Part shown: piece after piece, positions 25,601-32,323 of the stretch
How positions within the stretch are numbered: the stretch's first letter is position 1
Layout: every line of letters begins with the position of its first letter
Source: an uncultured Clostridia bacterium
GTDB taxonomy: Bacteria; Bacillota; Clostridia; Christensenellales; Borkfalkiaceae
DNA length: 43,119 bases
Assembly (NCBI GenBank): GCA_947630775.1
Contig: CANRIY010000001.1
Coordinates: 1 to 43,119, forward strand
Direction: 5' to 3'
Program-made: the position numbers and the translations under genes
Notes under the pieces: model-generated
Databases searched by the model: none
The model's input: only the letters and a program-made list of their open reading frames with translations
Told to the model about the DNA's origin: nothing

Positions 25601-27382
25601 GATGATACATCCGATGGCGCCCGCATTCTTTGCCTGAAGCGCCTTGTCTTCAAAGGTCGAGTCGCCGCGGCTGACAAGGGCGATCTTGCCCTCAACGTCG
25701 ACCGTGGAATAATTGACACGGTAGCCGTAGCCGGGGACGGTGACGTATTTGACGGTGAGCGTCCCATCCGCCCCCACCGAAACATTGTTGTAGCGGTTGG
25801 GATGCTGGCTCTCCGTAAAATTGTATCTCTCGCCCTTGCTCTTTACGTCGGAGAAGAGTTCGTCGAAGAAATTGTTCTCTTCGCCCGAGATGGAGTTGGA
25901 TTCGTTGAAGAAGAATACCTTTGAACCGTTGCCGACGATGTATTTGCTCTTGATCCCGTCGATCGAAGCGACGGAGAGCGCTGCGGGATAGGTCGAGGGA
26001 GAGCCGATGGTGCCGTTGTCGGGATTGGTGACAAAGCTCGTGTTGCCCTGTGCGCCGCCGAAGGCGGAGCTGTAGTGGTTGCTCGCCGCGGTGACGAGGC
26101 TCACGCCGCTTGCGTTGATCTTATCGTACACATCGTTGACGGGATCGCCGTCCTTCTCGCGCACGAAACCGCAAGCCGCGCCGAGGGACATATTGATCGC
26201 GTCGACCCCAAGAAGAACCGCGTCCTCGAGCGCCGCAAGGATATCGTCCGTTTCGGCGCCTTCGCTAAGGTCGGGGAACACCTTCATGAGCACGAGCTGC
26301 GTATCGATCGCGATGCCCCTGAAGGGGATATCGTTCCCCTCTTCATCCTTGACGGGATTGCCGTCTTTGTCCGTATAGGAGTCCGCGTAGCCGCCGATGA
26401 TCCCCGCGACGTGGGTACCATGTTCGGAATCGTAGGGCGAAACGTCGGGATCCTTATCGGCATAGTCGTAGTGGAAAGGAATTTTACTGCTGTAATAGAC
26501 GTCCGAAACGCTAAGGGAGGGCGTCGTTTCGACAGCGTTGAGTTTTTCCCCCTCTGCGCCATCCGCGATCATGTTTTTGATGTCATTGTATTTGAACATG
26601 AGTTCGCCTTGGGGCTCATGAGAATTGTAGGCGGGATGGCTGAGCGCAAAACCCGAGTCGAGCACGGCGACCGAAGTCCCCTTGCCCGTATAGGGCTGCC
26701 CGTCCGGATCCTTTGCGCTTCCGGAGTTGAAGATACCCGTCTCATAGACGTCGACGGCGTTCTCGATCGCGCTCGCGTCGGTGACGTCCGACTCCTGCGG
26801 ACGGCTGTATGTTTCGGCGAGCGAGGCGCTCTTCACCCCGCTGAGCTGTTCGATCTTCAAAAAGTTGCCGTAAGTCGTCGTGACGGCGACTGCGTTTGCG
26901 ATCGTCGTATAAGTATAATTGACAGACGTGATCAGTCCCTGCGAGGTAAGCCTGCGGAGAAAGTCGGTCTGATTGAAAGCGATGGAATTTTTCTTCTGGA
27001 TGCCCATGGGCGTCTTGGCAAATTCGCCGACGGACATCTTTTCGGAAAGCTCTTCATCGGCAAGATATGTGTCGATGAGTGCGTCGCCGTTGAGGGAAAG
27101 GATCGCGACGACCTCGTCGTTCTCCGAATACCCCTTGTTTTCGATGAGATATTCCGCCTTGATGCGGGACATCCGCTCTTCGGGCGTAAATTCAAAGTCG
27201 CTCTGGAAGAGCTTGAGCTCGTTGGAGCCTTCCTGCTCCTCCGTCCCGTACTCTAACGAGGGTTGGGAAGAGCTGCTACTGCTGCCTTGGTCTGCGGCAG
27301 ACGAGCCCGTATCGCACGCCGCAACGGAGAATCCCATCACGCCTACCAGTAATAAACATAAGATTGTTTTCAACTTTGCCAT
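19601..27382 (-). CDS. Cell-anchored S8 subtilisin-like protease (2593 aa) with PA, Ig-like and BspA leucine-rich repeats
   Basis: The ATG at 27382 follows AGAGGT and starts a signal peptide with lipobox SVAAC (Cys23). Residues about 85-195 resemble an I9-type propeptide. The S8 catalytic set is complete: Asp242 in VLDSG, His321 in EHGTHVAG, Asn435 in AASNH and Ser686 in GTSMACP. A PA domain (about 545-645, ending before LKPDITAHGG) is inserted, as in lactocepin and C5a peptidase, and an Fn3-like stalk follows. Big_2-like domains lie near 1225-1310 and 1365-1447. About 1450-2310 is a long LRR_5/BspA array. A helical FIVAR-like region (about 2350-2510), a Pro/Asp/Thr/Gly linker, then CGSVIG, a hydrophobic helix and KKKENK end the protein. 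There is no LPXTG. It should cleave extracellular proteins; the LRR stalk may bind substrate. It lies 41 bp after the 126-aa membrane protein gene at the end of the opp cluster. Confidence 0.95.
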   Translation of the reverse strand: MAKLKTILCLLLVGVMGFSVAACDTGSSAADQGSSSSSSQPSLEYGTEEQEGSNELKLFQSDFEFTPEERMSRIKAEYLIENKGYSENDEVVAILSLNGDALIDTYLADEELSEKMSVGEFAKTPMGIQKKNSIAFNQTDFLRRLTSQGLITSVNYTYTTIANAVAVTTTYGNFLKIEQLSGVKSASLAETYSRPQESDVTDASAIENAVDVYETGIFNSGSAKDPDGQPYTGKGTSVAVLDSGFALSHPAYNSHEPQGELMFKYNDIKNMIADGAEGEKLNAVETTPSLSVSDVYYSSKIPFHYDYADKDPDVSPYDSEHGTHVAGIIGGYADSYTDKDGNPVKDEEGNDIPFRGIAIDTQLVLMKVFPDLSEGAETDDILAALEDAVLLGVDAINMSLGAACGFVREKDGDPVNDVYDKINASGVSLVTAASNHYSSAFGGAQGNTSFVTNPDNGTIGSPSTYPAALSVASIDGIKSKYIVGNGSKVFFFNESNSISGEENNFFDELFSDVKSKGERYNFTESQHPNRYNNVSVGADGTLTVKYVTVPGYGYRVNYSTVDVEGKIALVSRGDSTFEDKALQAKNAGAIGCIIYNNIEGDILMSMGKTDHIPTISISKEDGTELAKVKEGTLTLSYEQEAGPFMSDFSSWGPLPDLTLKPDITAHGGNITSSVPGDKYDQISGTSMACPNMCGLVVLIRQFIKDQSRYNDMTWKQISVLTNQMLMSTATIILNQQGNPYSPRKQGAGLASLNNVVNTKAYLTVDGKDRTKLELMDDPQRKGVYVMEFNIVNVSDVQMQYDLGLIGMTESVSTADEKHIAERDQLLSNNFTAEVVSGQGSISGKRVSVGAGQTAKIKLTYTLSQEDKNTIESLFPYGMYVEGFVTLDAVGEKEIDLNIPFLAFYGDWTQAPIFDKTYFEVESEAHNAGIDEEDKLKADYYATTPYGSYYYNYLIPLGTYLYDIDESTYDPIPASEDRIAISNELNKIDGISSVYAGLLRGCKTMTYTITDKETGEVVYEYVLTNARKAFSQGGSPIPNYEFLRINSAQLGLMSNRRYEFKMVGQLDYERDGLTTNARNTFSFDFTLDTEAPIIKSATYEKVYDKNLKKDRYYVYLTIYDNQYAMALTPLVFSVNPEYDGTQNSSQYSPSYLLKNPIPLYGDKGEDYRVRVEITDILENLEYDELIPSALGFTVEDYALNQNLYVCQLPGTNPGERGKFSFTNDGTTSSGRKSLVTLEVGEVVDLTQYLATTDPSVDENKDYLRYLIWESNNDNIASVKEGQVLGKSTGRTIITVRENFYGDSATITVNVRARQSESATSAVNTVVPLSANDIEDVTKENIKSIRFSYFDTLFAHARAGQTSDIGSTGDRIFLTAVNGAISVYPGEQIQLHYDLDPWYVADKYDLTYASSRSDIVSVTEDGVVAALKKGSATITLSVGGSNLIASIRITVNSEFVIDEARTLVAYKGVGGNVVIPDDEGILYIGPNAFSLYETNYQYAQELPDDDVYANRIPGINDTIRSVVVPDGVMEIQQYAFYNCTALETVELPDTVKFLRRYAFYNDVSLKTINLEDVEVIGDYVFTNCETLDNINMPSMYTVGKDGFRNCTGLTSVDLTTLRNAGENAFAGCTKLKNVTLGELTKLSVGIFRDCGLESVEIFEKKFIPANAFSGNESLTSVTFKNGLEAIHDSAFSGDKSLQKVVLPNSAFTLGANVFQDCAALATIEFQANTQIDVTAGNLFRGTALATITVPENSGFYSMSEDGHQLLNKAEDTIILAAINAYQNSPALTIPATVTHIGNSAFSGAPITSVTFEGAVEIGSYAFASCESLASVTFAAAGETTVGLRAFNNCQVLATLNNLGSVKTIGDYAFTQAAALTTAEIGANAEVGEGAFLNSGLTSVKVGANAKLGLGVFQRCTSLQTVTMPEEGGVEIGALCFSNNTKLSEIDLSKATGALGNEAFFGCTALGKAELTHITSIGDFAFANCGELADLTFGDGLTWIGYGAFMDYSVIDGRAGNAPKITVLEFPASLVEMDTDAFYGCDCLYSVTFHGDITVIPTETFAECVALATVTLPETCKEIGDYAFVGCSALSEINLGNVEKIGRYAFTSAGHYDDGSATGGYHFSDAEIDLSAVEEIADAAFADTAIGGTIEAPKLTTVGAYAFQSSAFTSFNAPHLARIGDAAFQGNLNLTGFNFSTELEEIGSYVFLNCDGIQKYTFGTEKKSDGAINGYAKLVGGVLYTNMANGKQLLSSVPAGMNVQKLEVEEGTYRIGNYAGSANTHIASLVLPDSLVSIGDHAFYGYTALKSVEFRSATAPTLESSYDPSGSELLESTDPGYAILHNQQSMYGWLELTYYNFIDLVGRNNPIEMILPANEVSGYDNVIYLVYFGSVANAQRSNYVAMEQAMKNFLEYAAEIEKIDTITMAHEKLISDAVAALNAVKQDPADHGIEAAEWERLRTLVTNARSTIVRLKIANSTKEVRDIQALIDALPDTYVQSQELDSRIVALRDAISRLDVDERGLLVQDKYNNLLSGYEAAHPGTDPNTPDTPSDPGGAQGGESEEDGCGSVIGVGGAILAGIVLLSAACVVLVKKKENK
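20460..22980 (-). repeat. BspA-type (LRR_5) leucine-rich-repeat array inside the protease
   Basis: This segment encodes some 35 copies of a unit of about 23 residues with the pattern IGxxAFxxCxxLxxVxLPxxVxx, for example IGDYAFVGCSALSEINLGN. Copies vary in length and sequence, and two long non-repeat insertions are present. BspA-like arrays are known on host- or protein-binding surface proteins of gut and oral bacteria; the exact copy number here was not counted. Confidence 0.85.
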
Positions 27383-27396
27383 AAGTGACCTCTTTT

Positions 27397-27417
27397 CTTG
27401 TTACTTGTTACTTGTTG
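27397..27417. repeat. Three tandem 7-bp repeats upstream of the protease gene
   Basis: CTTGTTA occurs twice (27397-27403, 27404-27410), followed by CTTGTTG (27411-27417), in the 41-bp gap between the small membrane protein gene and the protease ATG. Changing the copy number would alter leader length by 7 nt outside any coding frame. The tract covers the region just upstream of the AGAGG ribosome site. Confidence 0.8.
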
Positions 27418-27423
27418 CTTGAT

Positions 27424-27804
27424 TCATGGCATGAGCCAGAAATAGATCAGAAGTGCCGTCAGGGTGAAACAGGCAAGCACCATGAACAGGATCGGAAGAT
27501 AATGCCCCAGTGCCGCACGGATCGCCGCACGCCTCTCCTTTTTGGTGAGATAGGCGTCTTCGTCGTCCTTACGGTGCTTCCCCGTGAGCCCTTCCATGCT
27601 ATATATGGTGTGGCCGTCGTCAACGTACTTGACTTTCTTCCGTTTGCGCTTCTTCTGCTCCTGCGGTTGTGCCTGCGGGTGTATCTGCGGGTTCGGTTCC
27701 GTCTGCGGAGACGCCATCTGTTCCGTCTTGGGTTCCGCCGATGCTACTGTCTGTTCCGTCTGCGGAGCCGCTGTTTCTTGTTCTCTTTCTGTGTTTTCTT
27801 GCAT
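27424..27804 (-). CDS. Small membrane protein (126 aa) with one C-terminal helix; overlaps oppF
   Basis: The start is taken as the ATG at 27804 because GGAGG lies just before it; the frame extends 36 codons further upstream inside oppF but has no better start. Residues 1-60 are rich in Gln, Glu, Thr and Pro, followed by the basic cluster KKRKRKK, the segment YVDDGHTIYSMEGLTG, a charged stretch and one hydrophobic helix (about 103-124) ending at the C-terminus. The basic side before the helix suggests a cytoplasmic N-terminus and a tail-anchored layout. The first 185 bp overlap the 3' end of oppF in another frame. It is not recognisable as a named family; small proteins with a DDGxTIxxMxG segment are, from memory, seen beside transporters in related genomes. 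A role in Opp or protease biogenesis is possible but only inferred from position. Confidence 0.75.
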   Translation of the reverse strand: MQENTEREQETAAPQTEQTVASAEPKTEQMASPQTEPNPQIHPQAQPQEQKKRKRKKVKYVDDGHTIYSMEGLTGKHRKDDEDAYLTKKERRAAIRAALGHYLPILFMVLACFTLTALLIYFWLMP

Positions 27805-28879
27805 ACTCCTCCGCTTCCTTCTCCGCTTGCAGGCGAAGTTCTTCTTCGTACATCGCGTCGTATTTATCCAACTCGCGCATGATCTCTTCGTTATAGAGAT
27901 GGCAGGCGACAAAGTGGTTTTCCTCCGTCTCGAGATAGGCGGGCGGGATCATGCGGCAGACGTTCATACATTGCGAACAGCGGGTATGGAATTTGCAGCC
28001 GCGCGGCGGGTTTGCGGGGGAAGGGATATCCCCCTCGAGGATGATGCGGTTCATCTTCGCATCGGGATCGGGCACGGGCACCGCCGAGAAAAGCGCCTTC
28101 GTGTAGGGATGCTGGGGATTTTCGAAGATCCTCTCGGTATCCCCGAGCTCCATGACGTTCCCGAGATACATGACCATGATCTGGTCGGTAATATACTTGA
28201 CGACGGAGAGATCGTGGGAGATGAACACATAGGTGAGCCCCATCGTCCTCTGAAGATCTTTGAGCAAATTGATGATCTGCGCCTGAATGGACACGTCGAG
28301 CGCGGAGACGGGTTCGTCGCAGATGACGAGCCGCGGCTTCACGGCGAGGGCGCGGGCGATGCAGATCCTCTGGCGCTGTCCGCCCGAGAATTCGTGGGGA
28401 TAGCGGTCGTAATACTGGGGTTGCAGGCCGCACTGCTTCATCACGCCGAGCACATAGTCGTGGATCTCGTTTGAGGGCACGATCTTATGCACTTTGACAG
28501 CCTCTGCAATGATCGAACCGACCGTCATACGGGGCGGAAGACTGGAATAGGGATCCTGAAAGATGAGCTGGATATCCGTTCTGTACTTCCTGAGTTCGCT
28601 CTTTTTGAGACTGCTGAGCTCGACCCCGTCGAACACGACCGTCCCGCCGTCCACATCGTAGAGGCGGAGGATCGTTCTGCCCAGCGTCGTCTTGCCGCAG
28701 CCGGATTCCCCCACCACGCCGATCGCGGTACCCGCGTTCACTTCGAAGCTCACATCGTCTACGGCGTGAAGGAATTGGGTCGGTTTTCCGAAGAAGTTGC
28801 GCTTGATGGGAAAGTATTTTTTGAGATGCTCCACCTTCAAAATGGGCTCTTCGGTCTTGTCAACGAAAGTTTCTTCCAT
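27620..28879 (-). CDS. oppF: Oligopeptide ABC transporter ATP-binding protein OppF
   Basis: One of two ATPases that drive peptide import at the inner face of the membrane. The Walker A motif is GESGCGKTT (57-65), the ABC signature FSGGQRQR (164-171) and Walker B LVICDEP (184-190), with the switch His in FISHDLSVV. The oligo_HPY region NPQHPYTKALFSAVPVPDP and the cysteine cluster CKFHTRCSQCMNVC with a later Cys near ACHLY are typical of Opp/Dpp ATPases and may hold an Fe-S cluster. After about residue 340 there is an unusual tail: a charged helix, then a Gly/Thr/Asp/Ala low-complexity stretch of about 60 residues that is encoded where the next gene overlaps. The ATG has AGGAG upstream that also contains the oppD stop, so the two are probably translationally coupled. 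Confidence 0.95.
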   Translation of the reverse strand: MEETFVDKTEEPILKVEHLKKYFPIKRNFFGKPTQFLHAVDDVSFEVNAGTAIGVVGESGCGKTTLGRTILRLYDVDGGTVVFDGVELSSLKKSELRKYRTDIQLIFQDPYSSLPPRMTVGSIIAEAVKVHKIVPSNEIHDYVLGVMKQCGLQPQYYDRYPHEFSGGQRQRICIARALAVKPRLVICDEPVSALDVSIQAQIINLLKDLQRTMGLTYVFISHDLSVVKYITDQIMVMYLGNVMELGDTERIFENPQHPYTKALFSAVPVPDPDAKMNRIILEGDIPSPANPPRGCKFHTRCSQCMNVCRMIPPAYLETEENHFVACHLYNEEIMRELDKYDAMYEEELRLQAEKEAEEYARKHRKRTRNSGSADGTDSSIGGTQDGTDGVSADGTEPADTPAGTTAGAEEAQTEESQVR

Positions 28880-28882
28880 TTA

Positions 28883-30040
28883 TCACTCCTCGTAGAGATA
28901 GCATGCCACGCTGTGCGTATCGCTTACTTTGTATTCTTTCGGATATTCTCCGCCGCACTTTTCGGTGCATCTCGTGCAACGGTTGCGGAAATAGCAATGG
29001 TTCGGCAGATTGATGGGGTTGGGGACCTGCCCGGGGATGGAGTAGAGCGGCTCCTTTGCACTGGAACCGATGAGCGGTTTGCTCTTCTGCAGTCCCACCG
29101 TATAGGGGTGGAGCGGGTTGCGGAAGATCTCCTGCACCGTCCCGCGTTCGATGATCCTGCCCGCATACATGACGACGACTTCGTCCGCCATTTCGGCGAT
29201 GACGCCGAGGTCGTGCGTGATGAGCATGATCGAACAGCCCTGCGACTTCTGGAGTTCACGCAGAAGTTCCAAGATCTGCGCCTGAATGGTGACGTCGAGC
29301 GCCGTCGTCGGCTCGTCCGCGATGATGAGTTTGGGGTCGCCCGCGAGCGCCATTGCGATCATGACGCGCTGGCGCATGCCGCCCGACAGCTCGTGCGGAT
29401 AGCGTTTATAGCAATGTTCGGGCATGGAGATGCCGACTTTTTTGAGCATCTCGATGCTGTATTCCTTCGCCTCTTCCTTCGAGATCGTGGGATTGCGGAG
29501 GAAGGAAACCTCGTCGAGCTGGAAACCGATCGTGAACACGGGGTTGAGGCTCGTCATGGGCTCCTGAAAGATCATCGTGATGTCCTTGCCGCGGATGTTG
29601 TACATCTGCTTGGTGGGCGTCTTCACGATGTCGTATGCGATCTTTCTCCCCTCTGCGTCGTAGCCGAGATCGGCGGAGTTGAAGCGGATCTGCCCGCCGA
29701 CGACCTGCCCCTGCGGCGCCTGCACGAGCTGCATGATGGAGAGCGACGTAACGCTCTTGCCGCAGCCCGATTCCCCGACGACGCCGACCACTTTGTTCTT
29801 GGGAATGTTGAAGGAGACGCCGTTGACCGACTTGACCGTCCCCGTATCGGTGAAGAAATAGGTCTCTAAGTTATCGATCTCGATGAGGTTGTTCTCATCC
29901 TGCATCACCGTCGTATACTCACTTTGGTCGAGCTTGCGCCGTTTGAGCTTTTCGTAGTACTTCATCTGTTTGAGATTGTACTTGATGATACGGCGGCTCT
30001 CCTTCATGGAGATATAATTGGAATATTTATTTTTTGCCAT
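28883..30040 (-). CDS. oppD: Oligopeptide ABC transporter ATP-binding protein OppD
   Basis: Partner ATPase to OppF. Walker A is GESGCGKS (89-96), the signature LSGGMRQR (218-225) and Walker B LIIADEP (238-244), followed by the switch His in LITHDLGVI. The oligo_HPY region NPLHPYTVGLQKSKPL and the C-terminal cysteines CYFRNRCTRCTEKC are present, as in OppF. The first 50 residues are a basic, helical extension not found in the usual 330-aa OppD; I kept the ATG at 30040 because a GAGGA site lies before it within the end of oppC and no good internal start precedes the core. It is separated from oppC by 3 bp and from oppF by 3 bp. Opp, Dpp and App cannot be told apart with certainty; Opp is favoured by the paired ATPases and the protease downstream. 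Confidence 0.94.
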   Translation of the reverse strand: MAKNKYSNYISMKESRRIIKYNLKQMKYYEKLKRRKLDQSEYTTVMQDENNLIEIDNLETYFFTDTGTVKSVNGVSFNIPKNKVVGVVGESGCGKSVTSLSIMQLVQAPQGQVVGGQIRFNSADLGYDAEGRKIAYDIVKTPTKQMYNIRGKDITMIFQEPMTSLNPVFTIGFQLDEVSFLRNPTISKEEAKEYSIEMLKKVGISMPEHCYKRYPHELSGGMRQRVMIAMALAGDPKLIIADEPTTALDVTIQAQILELLRELQKSQGCSIMLITHDLGVIAEMADEVVVMYAGRIIERGTVQEIFRNPLHPYTVGLQKSKPLIGSSAKEPLYSIPGQVPNPINLPNHCYFRNRCTRCTEKCGGEYPKEYKVSDTHSVACYLYEE

Positions 30041-30043
30041 TGA

Positions 30044-31243
30044 CTATTTCCTCGCTTTCGGATCCATAGCGTCTCTCAATCCGTCTCCGATAAAGTTGAA
30101 CCCGAGCACCGCGATCACGATCAGGATACCTGCGGGAAGCCATATATTCATATGGTATATGAGGACCTCACGGCTCTTTGCGAGGGCGATCATCGTCCCC
30201 CATGCCGCCTTGGGAAGCTGAACGCCGAGCCCGAGATAGCTCAGGCTGGATTCATACAGAATGACGGAGCCGAGCCCGAGCGTCATCGAGACGATGAGCT
30301 GCGGCATGACGTTCGGCACGAGGTGTTTGAAGATCCGCCGCCAAGGTGAGAAGCCCATGACTTCGGTCGCCGTGATGTATTCCTGCTCCCGCAGCCCGAG
30401 GATCTGCCCGCGGACGAGCCGCGCCGTCCCGCTCCAGCCGAATAGGGTTATAATGACCATCAGGACGTAGATTTGTACATCGGGCGCCAAATGCCACGAA
30501 TCGATGACCGCCGAGGCGATGAGCAGGATGGGCAGCGTCGGGATACAGTTGAAGATATCGACGATACGCATGAGCACATTGTCGATCCAGCCGCCGAAAT
30601 AGCCCGAGATCCCGCCGACTACGATGCCGATGAGCGTTTCGAGAATGACGACGATAAATCCGATGATGAGCGAGATCCTGCCGCCGTACATGAGACGCGC
30701 AAAGACGTCCATGCCCTGGTCGTCCGTGCCGAGAATGTGCCCCTCGCCGGGAGGAAGAAGGCCGTTTGCCCTGCCGGACGTGTTTTCGACATCCACGACT
30801 TCGAGGATCGTGAAGGTCTCTTCGTTGAGATCTTCCGCGTCGATGACGCCCGATTGGGTACTGTAGACCTTATAGCTTCTGTCGACTGCTTCTTCGAGGG
30901 TCAAATTGTCCTCATGTGCCGTGTGGATCCACTCCACATTGTCGAACCATCCGTAGACGACGGGTCCGAGGAAGGAGAAGAGGAAGAGCGCGACGATCAT
31001 GACGAGTCCCACGATGGAAAGTTTGGAGCGGAAGAACCTGCGGAGAACGAGCCGCATGGGGCTCATCTCCTTATAAGTCTCCATATCGGCGCCGACGTCC
31101 GCATTCTCCCCTTCCTCCGGAAGGACAGCCCCTTCGTGATCGGCGACGACGACCTCCGCATCCGTATGGACAGACGCTTCATCCATCGTTACCGTCGTGG
31201 GCTCGGTTTCTTCTTGCAAGATATTGTTGTCTTGTTCTTTCAT
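30044..31243 (-). CDS. oppC: Oligopeptide ABC transporter permease OppC (extended N-terminus)
   Basis: One of two membrane subunits of the importer. The core has the usual OppC layout: a first helix (SIVGLVMIVALFLFSFLGPVV), a periplasm-side-type loop, then DDQGMDVFARLMYGGRISL and five further helices with the EAA loop at YITATEVMGFSPWRRIFKHL, which docks to the ATPases. At 399 aa it is about 100 longer than usual. The extra residues are a very acidic N-terminal tail of about 60 (many Glu, Asp, Val) and a longer loop after helix 1. The start at 31243 has only a weak ribosome site, so coupling to oppB 19 bp upstream is likely. Function as a peptide permease is secure from family; the tail has no assigned role. 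Confidence 0.94.
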   Translation of the reverse strand: MKEQDNNILQEETEPTTVTMDEASVHTDAEVVVADHEGAVLPEEGENADVGADMETYKEMSPMRLVLRRFFRSKLSIVGLVMIVALFLFSFLGPVVYGWFDNVEWIHTAHEDNLTLEEAVDRSYKVYSTQSGVIDAEDLNEETFTILEVVDVENTSGRANGLLPPGEGHILGTDDQGMDVFARLMYGGRISLIIGFIVVILETLIGIVVGGISGYFGGWIDNVLMRIVDIFNCIPTLPILLIASAVIDSWHLAPDVQIYVLMVIITLFGWSGTARLVRGQILGLREQEYITATEVMGFSPWRRIFKHLVPNVMPQLIVSMTLGLGSVILYESSLSYLGLGVQLPKAAWGTMIALAKSREVLIYHMNIWLPAGILIVIAVLGFNFIGDGLRDAMDPKARK

Positions 31244-31262
31244 AATGCCTGATCCTGCCTGT

Positions 31263-32267
31263 TTATTGTAACTTGACCCGAGGGTCTACGATGGAATACA
31301 TGATATCCGAGAAGAGCGTTCCGATGACGGTCAGGACGGCGAGGAACATGTTGTACCCCATGATGAAGGGAATATCGCCCTGCCGCAACGCGTTGTAGGC
31401 AAGGTTCCCGATCCCGTCGATGGAGAACACCTGCTCGGTGATCATCATGCCGCCGAACAGCGATGGCAGGATGCCCGCAAGGAGCGTCGCGAGAGGGATC
31501 AGGGTATTGCGGAAGGCGTGCTTGTAAACGACGCGTTTCTCGCTCAATCCCTTCGCGCGCGCGGTCCTGATATAATCTGCGTTGAGCACTTCGAGCGTAT
31601 TCGTTCTCGTGTAGCGCATGAGTCCGCCGATCGAAAGAATGACCGTGACAAAGACGGGAAGGATGAGATGGACGATGATATCACCGAGTTTCTCCATCCC
31701 GCCGCCGAACGTGTCTGCGTAATTCTTCGACGGATTGACCAGACCCGAATTGGGAAGCCAGCCCAGCTCGGTCGAAAAGAGCCTGATCGCGATATAGGCA
31801 AAGAAGTACGTCGGCAAGGCAATTCCGATCATCGTGAACACCGTCGTCACATAGTCGCGCACGGAGTATTGGTGCGTCGCACTCGTGATGCCGAGCGGGA
31901 TCGCGATGAGGAATTGCAGAATGGTCGCCACGACTGCGATCGCGAACGAGATCCACATGTTTTCACCAATGACCTGCCCTACGGGCTTGTTATGGATGAA
32001 AGAATTGCCGAAATCTCCCCTGAGCATATTGCCGAGCCATTTGAAATATCCGCTCAGGATCCCCGTAAAGGAATTGTCGCCGATGCCGTACAGGTCTTTG
32101 AACCGCTGAATATCTTCCTGATCGATCGACCCTTGGCTGAGCTGCGACGCAAACTTCGTATCGACGTAGTCCGCCGGCATCAAGCGCACCAAAAAGTAGA
32201 TGATGATCGAGACGCCCAAAAGGATCACGATGGAGATGAGGAGTCTTTTTACAATGTATTTGAACAT
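31263..32267 (-). CDS. oppB: Oligopeptide ABC transporter permease OppB
   Basis: The second membrane subunit. It starts with the typical N-terminal helix of OppB/DppB (IVKRLLISIVILLGVSIIIYFLVRLMP), followed by an extracellular loop rich in Ser, Asp and Gln and five more helices. The EAA loop reads ADYIRTARAKGLSEKRVVYK, followed by HAFRNTLIP, the standard ATPase-docking motif. At 334 aa it has family-typical length. The gene starts 56 bp after oppA and its own ribosome site is weak. Its neighbours give the order oppA, B, C, D, F, as in classical opp operons, and it should form the transmembrane channel with OppC. Confidence 0.95.
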   Translation of the reverse strand: MFKYIVKRLLISIVILLGVSIIIYFLVRLMPADYVDTKFASQLSQGSIDQEDIQRFKDLYGIGDNSFTGILSGYFKWLGNMLRGDFGNSFIHNKPVGQVIGENMWISFAIAVVATILQFLIAIPLGITSATHQYSVRDYVTTVFTMIGIALPTYFFAYIAIRLFSTELGWLPNSGLVNPSKNYADTFGGGMEKLGDIIVHLILPVFVTVILSIGGLMRYTRTNTLEVLNADYIRTARAKGLSEKRVVYKHAFRNTLIPLATLLAGILPSLFGGMMITEQVFSIDGIGNLAYNALRQGDIPFIMGYNMFLAVLTVIGTLFSDIMYSIVDPRVKLQ

Positions 32268-32323
32268 GGCTTCACCAGAGTTTTGTTACTTCGTTTTTTT
32301 CCTTATTGAATTGAATAGATATT

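Noticed and set aside
19529..25924. A 2131-codon plus-strand open frame opposite the protease gene
   Set aside because: It is exactly codon-aligned with the minus-strand gene, has no ribosome binding site, and its predicted product is Arg/Asp/Glu/Val-rich with no domain. It is open only because the real gene avoids TTA, CTA and TCA.
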